Shown here piece by piece: positions 9,945 through 20,214 of a stretch of 64,000 nucleotides of DNA. The stretch's first letter is position 1; the number at the start of each line of letters is the position of its first letter. This DNA comes from Dendrolimus kikuchii (taxonomy: Eukaryota; Arthropoda; Insecta; Lepidoptera; Lasiocampidae): contig CM034406.1 in assembly GCA_019925095.2 (NCBI GenBank), forward strand, positions 17,836,888 through 17,900,887, read 5' to 3'. The notes under the pieces are model-generated. The model was not told where the DNA came from, did no database searches, and saw only the letters and a program-made list of their open reading frames with translations. A program made the translations under genes and the position numbers.

Positions 9945-11480
9945 TGATGTGGCTGTGGATTACAAAAATATATACTTTTTAACTAAAACAAAACCAACTT
10001 CACACTGTAAACCAAAAAATGAATATTTAACCGACTTCTTTCAACAAAATCTTAACGTCGGTGTTAAGTAAAACAAAAAAAAAAAAAAAATTTGTAAATT
10101 TGCTGTTGTTCTTTTATGTTTTACTTGGCACCGACTTTAGGACGTTGTAAAAAAAGTTGGTTAAATATTTATTTTTTTGTTTTCAGTGTAGTCGTTTTTT
10201 TTTGTAAAAAAAAATATTATTATACTTTTTAGTTGAGCAAATACTTTAATAGCTTTCGAAATAATATATTAAGTACCTATAGAAATTGTACAACTGGCAC
10301 AGCATACAAATTTGCCATCTCACTATGCTCTTCAGCAAAGGTTGTTCTCGATTTCCTTGCGATCCATAAATCAGATAATGACTTGGTGACTACGGGACCA
10401 TCTCGGGAGTTAAAAAATAATTTGAAAATCGGTATACAATTGAAGGAGAAATCGTGTAACAGGCCTATAAAAAATTAAGCGTTTGTAGAAAGTGTAATAC
10501 TGGCACGCGTATACAAGCTTTTTTTGAAAAAATGTAAGCTTTCGGCGTTTTTAATAAAAGTTACTCTCGATTTCTCTGGGATCCACTCATCCATTCCTGA
10601 TAAGTGACCAAGGAAACGCCTCGGGAGTATATATACTGACGAATAAAGAAAAATAAATAAAAATCAATCCACAATTGATGGAGAAATCGCATAACATGCA
10701 TATAAAAAATTAAGCGCCTGTAGGAAACGTTACTACCTACACGCGTATACAAGCATTTTCCAAGAATTAGGTGCACGGCGTTTTTTAATAAGGGTTATTC
10801 TCGTTTACCTGGGATCCGATCCACTTATTAATCCTGATTTGGTAGCCATAGGGCTACCTCGGAAGTATACACTTACGAGTAAAACAAAATTGAAAATCGG
10901 TTTACATTTGACGGAGATATTATGTTACGAAGAAGTTGGTTAACAATTTTAGTGAGTTAAAAAAAAATATTTCATGAGTTTGGCAGACAGGCGGACGGCC
11001 CTCATCATGGAAAGCGGCTACCATCGACTATAGACATTTGCAATACCAAAGGTGCTGCAAATGCGCTACTGCTCTTTTAAGGGAGTCTGGAACCTGGCCA
11101 CTAATGCCGGAACACAACTCAAGGTTGTTATGGCGGCATACTCTAGACCAGGGGTGGTAGCCATCCAGACGGGCAAATGCCCTACCACCTGGCTGTGGGT
11201 TGTTTTGTCGCCTCTTACGACAGGCCGCCTGGCCGCAGGAAATTGTTTTTCTTTCTCTATTTCGGCACGGATGAAACGGAGTTTCTCTTATTCCTTGGAA
11301 TCCATAGATCCTGACATGGGGACAATAGGACTAATTCGGGAGTACAACCTTTCGATTAAAAAAAAAAAATTGGAAATCGGTTCATAATTGACGGAGAAAT
11401 CGAGTAACGAACATACAAAAAAAACAGCATACAGACGAATTGATAACCTGCTCCATTTTGAAGTCGGTTAAAAAAAGGGT
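9945..11480. repeat. RepB tandem array, at least four units, split by RepA
   Basis: Each unit carries a tctcgattt..tgggatcca block, then a cctcgggagtata-like block, then aaatcggtt..aattgayggagaaatcg. Block starts at about 10346, 10564 and 10799 give a period of ~218-235 bp. A fourth unit (about 11284-11475) is separated from the third by the RepA copy at 10970-11272. Outer ends carry aaccgacttc or gaagtcggttaaaaa in inverted orientation. Related material occurs at 16740-17190 and 60240-60500. The frames here (9781-10071, 10233-10478) are repeat sequence. Confidence 0.6.
10970..11272 (-). mobile_element. RepA retroposon, copy 1
   Basis: Carries the standard RepA blocks (aaaggtgctgcaaatgcgct; aatgccggaacacaactcaa; gtggtagccatccagac; aggccgcctggccgcagga). 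The strand is set by the tail, which points to lower coordinates. It interrupts the RepB array. Confidence 0.75.
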
Positions 11481-12120
11481 TATCTTTTCCTTCTACTCTA
11501 GTGAAAGCTTGAAATTAAAGAAGAGATTGAAGAAGCTTTTTTTATAATGAATAGGTTCGCGTTTGACTGACATTGCGCCTGATGTCAGGTGGAAATGCAG
11601 TCTAAGGTGGAGCGCGCTTACCTAGAAGATACCTGTTCACGCGAGACTTGAAGATACCTAGATTGTATTCTTCAGGAAAAACAGACGACGGTAAAGAGTT
11701 CTACTCTTCAGCGGTGCGTATGATAAAAGTGGAAGCATTACGTTTCCACCATATATCAGTGGCGTGTGCGCGTACGTCTGCTTGTCCGGTGGTAAAGTGG
11801 TGAGGGAGGAACCAAGCTCCAATATATAAGGCTGATCAATAATAATGACTGTGTGGTGGCTAATGGACACACAGGTGAGAAATCAGAAATCTTTTATTCA
11901 TAACAAAGTTACCCGTCAATTTCTACATTATATATATATGGTCACAAATAAAATTAAAATTCAATCACATTATAGGACATAAACTCCTCATGGTTATAAA
12001 AGGTGTCCTCGACTAACCATTGCCTGAGCCGTGTTTTGAATGAGCTGAGGAATCGTTACTCCGTTATCCTACTAGGTAGTTTATGGTATATTAGCGGTCC
12101 TATGACATGCATGATTAACT
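11481..12120. other. No gene seen
   Basis: The block at about 11520-11830 is less AT-rich than its surroundings and looks like LINE debris, but no frame is readable for long. Confidence 0.35.
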
Positions 12121-12381
12121 GATGAATCTTTTCAGTTTATAAGTACAGAAAATTGGATAAAGCAATGTGAACATGTTCACTAAATTGAAGATAAGTTTTA
12201 TGAAACAGATGGATATATAAATACGGAATGTGATAAGTTCGTTATAGAATTTAATTACGAGCCTGAAACAGAATCTGACAGCAGTTTTAAAGATTCATAG
12301 TTACCGGATACTGATTATTCACCATTAACTTTACCTTACCCTTGGATCGCTCGTATTCACAAAAAACCCAATAAAAATTAG
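12121..12381 (+). pseudogene. Possible coding relic, product unknown
   Basis: One frame from about 12121 reads as an acidic, non-repetitive peptide with only two in-frame stops (12181-12183 and 12298-12300) before the final TAG at 12379-12381. Middle segment includes FYETDGYINTECDKFVIEF then YEPETESDSSFKDS. The composition (D, E, S, W, C) differs from the L/F/I-rich frames that AT-rich DNA gives by chance here. I recognise no family. It could be a decayed exon, a retrocopy, or chance. Confidence 0.25.
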
Positions 12382-12965
12382 AATAATTGTTTTTTCGTTT
12401 TTTTTAATTAATTGTTCTAATAATCATTTATTATGATATAAAATTATATAGTTTAAGAGTTGCCTAATATTAGAAATACTATAATATCTTAAAAAAGCCG
12501 TGATACTCACACCAATATTATTAATAAACAAACTATATTATACAGGAATTATACAAACTGCGTATGGCAACACAAGGCTCAGAAATGCCAACATCACAAC
12601 TAGAGGTAAAATAACAGTGAACGGTCAATACAAATATTTCATTTCTTAAACTCTCTATAGAACAAAACATGAGCAGGAGAAGTGGCTTTACGTTGTAACT
12701 TAACCACAATAAATGCACTTTTGCTCTACAAGTGTAGAGATAAATGATTAAACAGATTATACTTGCTTATATCTAATACGTTTGTATACAGCTGTTTAAA
12801 TACATCTGTTTTAAAATGTGATTTAGGTCTTAAAAAATAATTTGCTATGCAATTTTTATGTTCAGTGACATTTAGGTAAGTTGTATTTTAAATAACCCAA
12901 GGACAGTGGTGTATATGTAATTCACTGTATATCGGCTCTGCTTTGTTTGCGTATTTTATAAATAA
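12382..12965. other. No gene seen
   Basis: AT-rich sequence up to the HelH 3' end. Confidence 0.4.
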
Positions 12966-13138
12966 CTAGCGGCCCGGCGCGATTTCACCCGCGCTCTGTC
13001 CCGCTCCCGTGGTATATAGCCTATGACACTCCCTGTTAACGTAGCTTTCCAACAGTAAAATAATTTTTAAAATCCAGATATTACCCCCTACAACGACACT
13101 AACTCACAAACTTTACCTCTTTATAATATTAGTATAGA
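12966..13138 (-). mobile_element. HelH Helitron-like repeat, copy 1
   Basis: 173 bp. In sense it starts TCTATACTAATATTATAAAG and ends with a GCG(C)GG...CCGCGC-type hairpin a few bases before GGCCGCTAG. The host bases are A on one side and T on the other, matching Helitron insertion between A and T. Other copies: 26240-26714 and 58225-58437. No coding, so non-autonomous. Confidence 0.65.
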
Positions 13139-13485
13139 TTGGTTTCAGATTTTTATAGCTGCTATATTTGAGTCATTATTAAGAAAATACCTAAAATTCT
13201 ATCACACGTCAAAAACAGTAAAATATAAAATATCTCACGAAAAGACGAATAACACGTTGCGCAACGCAGAATAGTAGTGTTGTACGTCAAGCTTTACGCG
13301 GTCACTATTGATAACTGTAGTCGTCCGCTTTATAACCGCAGGAATAAGGATATAACATAATGTAATAAGATAATAATACGCCGATAAGCAGCTAAGAAAG
13401 ATCCATTTAACAAAAGAATTTTTCTTTCAAAATTATGTATCAAGTGCACCCGACAATATACACAGCAACGCTGTGAAAGAAAGAT

Positions 13486-13858
13486 ACATACATACATACA
13501 TAACTTCACGCCAGTTCCCTTGCGGGGTAGGCACGAACAACAGAGTGCCATTTAGGCTTATTCTTACACACCTCACTTGCCTCTTTGACATTCATAACTC
13601 TTGTCATGCAATCTCGTCTGTTCTTAAGGCTCCTGACATCACCTTCTGCTAGTACACGATCAATTTGATCATGGAAGGTGTGTCGTGGCCTTCCACGACT
13701 TCTGCATCCATCCACTTTTGCATTGTATATCTGTTTAGTCATTCTTTCATCGTGCATTCTTTCCACATGCCCGAACCACCGGAGCATTCCTTTCCTTACC
13801 TTCACCCCGACACTCTCTTTCAGACCAACTCTCTTTCTTACTTCGGTATTACGAACGC
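13486..13858 (-). mobile_element. LINE-G 3' end, copy 2 (longest)
   Basis: 373 bp, flanked by a perfect 11-bp TSD GAAAGAAAGAT (13475-13485 and 13859-13869). The minus-strand frame runs uninterrupted from the truncation point to a stop at 13506-13508 and gives the C-terminal ~117 residues of a LINE polyprotein. It includes KGMLRWFGHVERM, TKQIYNAKVDG, GRPRHTFHDQIDRVL and AYPARELA, motifs I know from the tail of RTE-like or related insect non-LTR ORF2 proteins. After the stop come a short 3' UTR and (CATA)n. The intact frame and close identity to copies 3-5 suggest recent mobility. Confidence 0.85.
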
Positions 13859-13869
13859 GAAAGAAAGAT

Positions 13870-14468
13870 GTATTACTTTTTATTGAAATTGTTTGTTATA
13901 ACTTAAATATTTAGAAGAATATACGTACAAGTCTAACCTGTACGCAAATCTATGGCCGCGCTTCCAACAGATGTCTACTATAGAGGGCTTTTCATACAAA
14001 CCCAGTTGATGCGTACCTAACATGAAAATTGAAATAGCTTGTATCTCAAAAAATACTCAATGGATCTTGTTTAAACTAATAAATAAGATTGAAAGTCTGA
14101 CAAAATATAAAAAATAGATGAGAATGGATATTAAAAAAAAACAAAGCTAATTTTTGTTGACATTATTTTAAAAGCTATGTATATAATTTTAAATAATAAT
14201 TTATTTATTTCTGTTCCAAAAAGTACATACAAAAGTTTTGGAGTTGGAACCTTCTGTTAAGTATTATTTATACTTGTGTTAGAAGAACGCGCTGTCAAAT
14301 AGATGACAGTTTCACAACGATTTCCTTTTTGCTAAAATGGTTACGGAACTCAAAAATATAAAGTATTACGAAAAAAAAATCGGTTTGGGCCTTTCCAGCA
14401 ACCCATGTCACACTTGCTTCTCAAACGTAGTAAATACAACATTTTCCTCAAGCAGCACTTATAAGTTT
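13870..14468. other. No gene seen
   Basis: AT-rich; the frame at 14337-14588 runs into the RepK element and is not a gene. Confidence 0.4.
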
Positions 14469-15287
14469 GGCTACGTTCCATTAGGGACTCAAACGACCAC
14501 GTTCACGACCGCGATTTATTCCGTTCCACTTGCTTGCGGCGTTACAATTATAGACCCAAGTGGAACGGCTATTCGACTCGGCTCTTGACATGGGTCGTTG
14601 TGAGCGTTGTGTGATCGAAAATGATGACGTCATTAGGGACGTTTTCGCCACGATCACAACGCCTGCTAGATTGAGATCCCAGTCACCCCAGACTTACGTG
14701 ATTTTAGGAAAGCTGAAATTTTCAGTATCGGTAGTTTAATATAAACTTAGAAAGGAATGGATACTTGCTCAGCTGAAAGCGTGGTCGTTTTTCAGGTAGC
14801 AGCTATCAAAGGTGGAAAATAACCATGCTAACTTACGTCAAAGTAGGAAGGCTAGTTTTAACATATGTCATATGTGATATTGTTATAAACGAAAATATAC
14901 AGTTGCCAGACACTTCCTGTTGGCCATAACTTTTGACAGACACTAATAAAAATGGGAACTTACGTCATTTTAGGAAGACTGAATTTTATATATATCAAGT
15001 ATAATATTTTAAAATATTTTCCAATGAGCCAGACAAATCTGACGGGCCAAACACCTTCCCATGGCTATTTTCTACCTTTGATAGCTGCTACCTGAAAAAC
15101 GGCCCCGCTTTCAGCTTAAGGAGTATCCATTCCTTTCTAAATTTATATTAAACTACCGATCCTAAAAATTTCAACTTTCCTAAAATCACGTAAGTCTGGG
15201 GTGACTGGGATCTCTATCTATGCGGTCGCCTTGTGAAACGGCTAACGGAGCATTTTGGGCGTTGTGAGCTACTAATGGAACGCCCTG
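14469..15287. mobile_element. RepK TIR element, copy 1, split by RepL
   Basis: Left part 14469-14668 begins GGCTACGTTCCATTAGGGAC. Right part 15219-15287 ends ACTAATGGAACGCCCTG. The same two parts are contiguous in the uninterrupted copy at 15591-15858. Internal blocks include cgaccacgttcacgaccgcg, cccaagtggaacggctattc and acgttttcgccac. Confidence 0.7.
14669..15218. mobile_element. RepL foldback element inside RepK
   Basis: 550 bp, bounded by TA on each side. Termini GATTGAGATCCCAGTCACCCC-type and its inverse extend into ~150-bp inverted arms (14669-14821 and 15066-15218). The centre repeats a gccagacacttcctgttggc and acttacgtca block. TA target duplication and long TIRs fit a Tc1/mariner-derived MITE. 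A diverged relative of the centre lies at about 62640-62830. Confidence 0.65.
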
Positions 15288-15590
15288 TTTGTGTGCTTAG
15301 TTTTGTATAAGACGACCTTCCTGATACAACTGTAATAACATAGACATGACGCCTATATTTAAACTCTTAACTTTAACCATAGACTCAAAAAAACCCAATA
15401 AATGAATTGGGTTTTTACTTTTTCAGTCATTACGAAAAATAGTGGACAAGTGAGTGTTCACGCACTATAGAGGAGGTGAAAAGGTTTGCTTCTTGCCTGG
15501 AGGTTCAGTTTTAGCAAGAAAGAGTACAAGACCTATCACCGATGCTGAAAGTGGCGTCTAGCGTAAATTGACGCTATGCCCCTACACACA

Positions 15591-15858
15591 CAGAGGCTAC
15601 GTTCCATTAGGGACTCACAACGACCACGTTCACGACCGCGATTTATCCCGTTCCACTTGTTTGCCCGCGTTACTATCGTAAACCCAAGTGGAACGGCTAT
15701 TCGACCCGCCTATTGACATGGGTCATTGTGAGCGTTGTGTGATCGAAAATGATAACGTCATTAGTGACGTTTTCGCCACAACCACAACGACCGCGGTCGC
15801 CTTGTGGAACGGCTAACTGAGCATTTTGGGCGTTGTGAGCTACAAATGGAACGCCCTG
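15591..15858. mobile_element. RepK TIR element, copy 2 (uninterrupted)
   Basis: 268 bp from CAGAGGCTACGTTCCATTAG to GAACGCCCTG, with imperfect inverted ends ~30 bp long. It serves as the empty site for the RepL insertion in copy 1. No clear TSD. Confidence 0.65.
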
Positions 15859-15869
15859 AGAGAGTGACC

Positions 15870-16410
15870 ACTATAGTGCATTTTCATAAGAAACATATGT
15901 CGGTCGCGTACAGAGTCACGCTGTCGTCGTACGCAGCCTATGGCGTTTGTAACAAACTGCCGCCTCTCAGCCATTGATCCGTTCTCACATGCTTTCTTGT
16001 TTATAATATTAATTTACGGTAATAGGATTTGGCTGCTTACAGAAAGCTGCTTCTCTTAAATTCTGCGTTTTATCAGCCATTATCAAGTTTTTTAATTTAT
16101 ATAAATAGCTGGAGAGTATCTCCAGAACTCCAGATCGATCGAGGACATGAAATTCGGATATTTGCTCTAGCGAAGTCACGAAAACCAGTAGAAAAGATGT
16201 ACACTTCAATCCAATGACGTAGGTAAATAAATGTCATTGCAAATTGATATATTCAAGAACTGCGATATCGATTGCAAGTGCACGTCTTCAATGCATGACA
16301 TTATCTTATTTATATAATTCCTAACATTACCTTTTTATTAGAGTTCCGTGGCAAACGGTAAAATCGAGTTTGGAAGTATAAATTTGTACGCTTAATAAAA
16401 AAATGAGATT
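15870..16410. other. No gene seen
   Basis: Frames at 16009-16209 (-) and 16029-16217 (+) overlap on opposite strands and neither looks like a protein family. Confidence 0.4.
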
Positions 16411-16665
16411 CAATTTTATACTAATATATAGAGCTGAAGAGTTTGTTTGTTTGCTTGAACGCGCTGATCTCAGGAATTATTGGTCTGATCTGAAAAATTC
16501 TTTCAGTGTTAGATAGCATATTTATCGAGGAAGGCTATAGGCTATATATTATCACGCTAAGACCAATAGGAATGGAGCACCAATGAAGAATGTTTAAAAA
16601 TGGGGGTGGGGGGTTAACTTTTTGCTTAACTATTCCACGCGGACGAAGTTGCAGACAGAAGCTAG
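16411..16665 (+). mobile_element. HelC Helitron-like repeat, copy 1
   Basis: Reads tactaatatatagagctgaa, then ctaatctcaggaatt-type, ttctttcagtgttagatag, atcgaggaaggctatagg and aagaccaataggaatggagc blocks, and ends CACGCGGACGAAGTTGCAGAC..GCTAG|T. Other copies: 23968, 24475 and 39724. Confidence 0.6.
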
Positions 16666-16739
16666 TATTATGTAATATCCATGCAATCTGTGTATGATAA
16701 TCATTTTTGGAAGAAAAAGTGTCTCGCCTAAAAAGCAAT

Positions 16740-17190
16740 AATTAATATTTTCTACATCTTGAAGTCGGTACAAAGTGAAAGCACGGAAAAAGAAGTTAAA
16801 AATTACTACATTTTAAAATATTTATTTATATTTTTAGTTACTTTTGAAATGGTTTTTTTTTTTGGTTTTTCGTAAAAAAAATATATTTTATAATTTTAGT
16901 TGCGCAAATAGTTGTATAGTTTTAGAAAAATAAATGAAACACGTTGTACGTGCTTATAATATTCGAGGGTTACTTTCCATTTTCCTGTGATCCATTCACC
17001 AGAATCTTGACTCGGTGACAATGGGACTACCTACTCTTCGGATATCTTTTTTTTTAAACCGTTCACAATTGACCAAGAAATCGCGTAATAAACATAATAA
17101 AACACACATTCGATTGAGAACCGAACCTTTTTTGAAGTCGTTAGAAAATGCACTTAAATACAAAAAAGCAAGAAAAGAATTTCTAGAACG
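16740..17190. repeat. RepB-like fragment
   Basis: Contains gaagtcggtacaaagtgaaag at the left, then a cctgtgatccattcaccag..gacaatgggactacc block and caattgaccaagaaatcgcg as in 10346-10460. A single diverged unit. Confidence 0.5.
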
Positions 17191-17255
17191 GAAATGAACT
17201 ACAAAAGATGTTAGAAAGTAAGCCTTCTGTTCCGTCATGTAGGTTTTGAGATACT

Positions 17256-17740
17256 CAGGGCCGGCTTTACCCGGAGGTGCAGGGGTGCATGGCACCCGAG
17301 CGCAAGCTGATTAACTTCAATAAACAAACGTCCTGACGGACAGAGTCGACGTTATTACGAAACGGCTGGCCCGGATCAGTCCGCCCGCGGTTAGGACGGT
17401 AGGCTGGCAAGCACCAACAGACAGACACAGACGGAAGCGTCTCAGACGCCGCCAATCAAGATCTCTCCACGTCCCCGCGAGGGACGCTAGGAGACATAGC
17501 TCCCACAGGGTAGACTAGGCGTGTTGCTGGGAAGTTTCTTTCGCCGTTTCTTCTCTCCCAGCCATAACACGTTGCGAAACGGCAGTAAGATTGCGTAGGC
17601 CGCCCCGAACCACCGATCCCGGCCCGCCGGGATCCGTCCCCTCGGGCTTTATATTACCCATCACCCGTTCTCATTTAGTGCTTTGTGTCGCCCTATGGTG
17701 GGCATCATTAAATTCATCCCCCTCTCATAGCAACAGTCCA
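17256..17740. repeat. GC-rich retroelement debris
   Basis: Begins CAGGGCCGGCTTTACCCGG, which resembles the CAGGGCCGTCTT termini, then continues as strikingly GC-rich sequence in an AT-rich neighbourhood. The 85-codon frame at 17591-17848 is proline/arginine-rich from composition and is not convincing as a gene. Confidence 0.35.
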
Positions 17741-17895
17741 GCCGAGGTAAAACTCCTTAGGGAGCTCCCTCGAGCAAGTGCCCCCCCCGGGCTCGATCGC
17801 CTTCGCTATGCGAAGGCACTCGCCCCAAAAACCCCGGTAAAGTTGTAAGGTCTTCGGACCAAAAACATAAAGTCAAGTCCAATTTAAAAAAAATT
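17741..17895 (+). mobile_element. Non-LTR 3' tail (family U), copy 1
   Basis: Shares ~120 bp with 52078-52210: tcgccttcgctatgcgaagg, ccccaaaaaccccggtaaag, gtcttcggaccaaaaacata and aagtcaagtccaat, followed by A-rich sequence. Shared sequence ending in poly(A) indicates the 3' UTR of a non-LTR element. Confidence 0.55.
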
Positions 17896-17939
17896 CATTC
17901 AAGAAAATCATGGTTTTTCAAGATACGCCTAAGGACAAT

Positions 17940-18233
17940 TAAATCCGTGAAGTAACGGAGAAAGAAAACATTTTCCTGCGGCCGGGCGGCCTGTCGTAAG
18001 TCAGGTGGTAAGGCATTTCCCCGACTGGATGGCTACCGCCCCTGGTCTAAAGTATGTCGCCATAACAACCTTGAGTTGTGTTCCGGCATTAGTGACCAGG
18101 TTCCAGTCGCCCTTAAGAGAGCAGCAGCGCATTTGTAGCACCTTTGGTGTTGCAAATGTCCGTAGGCGATGGTAACCGCTTTCCATCATGTGGGCCGTCT
18201 GCCTGTCTCCTGAACTACTGCAATAAAAAAAAT
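17940..18233 (+). mobile_element. RepA retroposon, copy 2
   Basis: Runs from a ccgtg..acggagaaag 5' block to ctactgcaataaaaaaaa at the 3' end. About 20-25 bp of the usual gaggcgac..cccacagcc stretch is missing near 18000. Confidence 0.75.
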
Positions 18234-18329
18234 CTACACCAATGCGTAGCACCATATACTACTTCCTTCTGTCAGATTTCGTCTATATAAACCCAGTAGA
18301 TTTTGAAAAAATAACTGATATACAAAGAC

Positions 18330-18485
18330 AGATGGAAATGACGAACGCATAAGAGTTCCGTTTTTGGCAAACGGCTAGGGTTTCTTAAAAATGAAACATA
18401 AAAATTTAATGTTAGATTTTATTATTGGTAAGGGGGGCAAAATGATTTACGTATCCCGGCGCCTAATACACTTAAGACGACCCTG
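18330..18485. mobile_element. Fragment of the CAGGGCCGTCTT TIR family
   Basis: The right end reads gcgcctaatacacttaagacgaccctg, the inverse of the cagggccgtcttaagc..gggcgcc end of 6141-6503. The left part has the aaaaatgaaacataaaaattt block seen there. The other terminus is lost. Confidence 0.45.
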
Positions 18486-18649
18486 GAGATACTAACGACA
18501 AATTCTGGGCGACTACGGAACCGGTCACTGTGCGTGGAATGAACAGCACTTGGCTAGTTTCATATCTTATGCCAGCAAATAAATGATATGTTTCACCTTG
18601 GGGATTTTGCACAAACAGACAGAGTTAATCTCTAGGATAAGTGTTGTTT

Positions 18650-19560
18650 CCGCCTCGGGACGCGCACGTCGTCGTTCAAGGCTTGTCGGTGGCGGTGAAG
18701 GCCCCTTTGAAGTACTTGGGCCTCACTCTTGACCGTCGGTGGCACTTCAGGGCCCACTTCACCCAGATAGTCCTGAAGTTGATACAGACTTAACTTGCCT
18801 GTGACTCTATGCCGGCATTCTCCAGAGCATTTTGCCACACCAAAGGTGCTACTAATGTGCTGCTGCTCTGTAAGGGAGACTGGAACCCAGTCACTAATGC
18901 CGGAACACAACTCAAGGTTGTTATGGCGACATACTCTAGACCAGGGGTGGTAGCCATCCAGTCGGGTAAATGCCCTACCACCTGCATCGCTGTCAGAGGG
19001 TTCTGGCGGTTAGGAACATATGGGGCTACCGTACATTGTTCGGGTCGGCGCCTACACTCTTAGCGGGTGAACCGCTGGGTATTCCAGGCAGACGCACTCA
19101 CCGAGGTGTACCGGTTCCGGAGAAGCGCCTGGGATAGAGTCGAGAGGCCGAGCCTGGAGGAAATAAAGCGGGTTAGGGAGCTTGCGAACGAGGCTTGATT
19201 CGTCGTTCGCCGAAGGATCTGGAGACCCCCAGCCATCTAGTAGGGCCCGCTGGAAGCGCGTAATCCTAACTTTCAGAATGGTGCAGATACTTATCAGGCA
19301 TGGCTGCTTCGGTAAGTATCTGCACCAGATTGCGAAGCGAGAGCCAACCCCGTCCTGCCACGAATGCGACGCGCCAGTCAACACGGCTTACCATGCGTTG
19401 GAAGAATGTGCTGCTTGGGGCACGATTTGACGGCAAACCTTCTGCGCACAACTAATACAAAAATGATCCTCTAAGGAAAATCATCGTGAACTTGGTCTCA
19501 CGGAAGTTCCGCAGATCTAGACGAGGCGCTTCGGTCGTACAATGGCATGTTAGAAGATGA
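18650..19560 (+). pseudogene. R1-clade LINE ORF2 relic, interrupted by RepA sequence
   Basis: Two pieces of one degraded non-LTR polyprotein. Piece one (from 18689) reads VAVKAPLKYLGLTLDRRWHF, the YLGLTLD segment after the reverse-transcriptase palm in R1-type elements. Piece two starts near 19100 with VYRFRRSAWDRVERPSLEEI, then after a frameshift near 19200 reads LTFRMVQILIRHGCFGKYL, HQIAKREPTPS, and the gag-like CCHC finger CHECDAPVNTAYHALEEC (C-x2-C-x8-H-x4-C). This order (RT C-terminal domain, zinc finger, short tail) fits the R1/TRAS clade. Stops and at least one frameshift show it is dead. Region 18835-18984 between the pieces is RepA sequence. Confidence 0.75.
18835..18984 (-). mobile_element. 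RepA internal fragment
   Basis: Has the central RepA blocks from caccaaaggtgctac to atgccctaccacctg, but neither the poly(A)-tail end nor the 5' end. It sits inside the R1 relic. The missing tail is unusual for a retroposon insertion. Confidence 0.6.
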
Positions 19561-19623
19561 AATAACTTCCGAAAAAAAAAACCGATGTAATAGTATCAGT
19601 AAATAGAATAGTAATATAATATA

Positions 19624-19914
19624 ACTTTCGCTAAAGTGCCGGCTTTATTGGAGCCGACCGGTATTGCACGTGATGATGGTAGGCGTCCTGACGGAATGAC
19701 TCTGATTTCCTGCCAGCGTGGCAAGCCTTTGGTGTGGGATGCGACCTGCGTAGACACGTTGGCCGCATCCCATTTACCAAACACGTCTACATCACGACTC
19801 ATTGAGTCTTCAGGTGATGAAAAGACTGGTGCCTACCTTGAGCAACGGATCTTTACCTCAACGTCTCAACCTATTGAAGACGGTGATCTAGGCTCAGTAT
19901 TCTACTTATAGTCT
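19624..19914 (+). pseudogene. Relic of a repeat-encoded protein with RPDGMTL and WDATCVDTLA motifs, copy 1
   Basis: The + frame reads PALLEPTGIARDDG, RRPDGMTLI, PLVWDATCVDTLAASHLP, then jumps to GDEKTGAYLEQRI. The same order occurs in copy 2 (33931-34325), which keeps the ~40 residues missing here, so this copy has an internal deletion. I recall this motif set from predicted proteins in repetitive DNA of arthropods and other animals. The E..RPD..WD(A)T spacing resembles a PD-(D/E)XK nuclease core, which is inference only. It lies just downstream of the R1 relic but is not clearly part of it. Confidence 0.55.
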
Positions 19915-20214
19915 TGAGGGACTATGGGTAGAATACAATACAAATAAGTTTTCTAGTATTAGATTATTTATAGTATTATGTAACGTTTACATTAAAACAT
20001 TTGATAAAAACAATACAACAATGTGGCTGGGTCGATCTATTATAATTAATGTCAGTTTTTGCCGCGAGACTTTTTCTGATGAACCATACAAATTAATTTG
20101 TATGTATTATAGTAGATTTAATTAAAGTTTTTTTGTTTTAAGTTGTTCGTGCCGCCATTGACATCACTACTGAATATATTAAGACTTGTAACAACAAAAA
20201 CCTCTCGTTATTTT
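19915..20214. other. No gene seen
   Basis: AT-rich spacer. Confidence 0.4.

Noticed and set aside
11052..11387. Repeated 60-126-codon frames containing GDWNLVTNAGTQLKVVM or VGHLPDWMATTPGL in many places (11052, 18001, 18809, 22825, 27359, 31550, 35213, 35387, 35586, 35892 and others)
   Set aside because: All are the two strands of the RepA retroposon. They recur because RepA is recent and GC-richer than the host DNA, are open on both strands in several frames, and match no protein family I know.
19275..19325. Inverted repeat ggtgcagatactta / taagtatctgcacc within the R1 relic
   Set aside because: It comes from two coding motifs of the R1 zinc-finger region lying close together; short and without repeat or transposon context.
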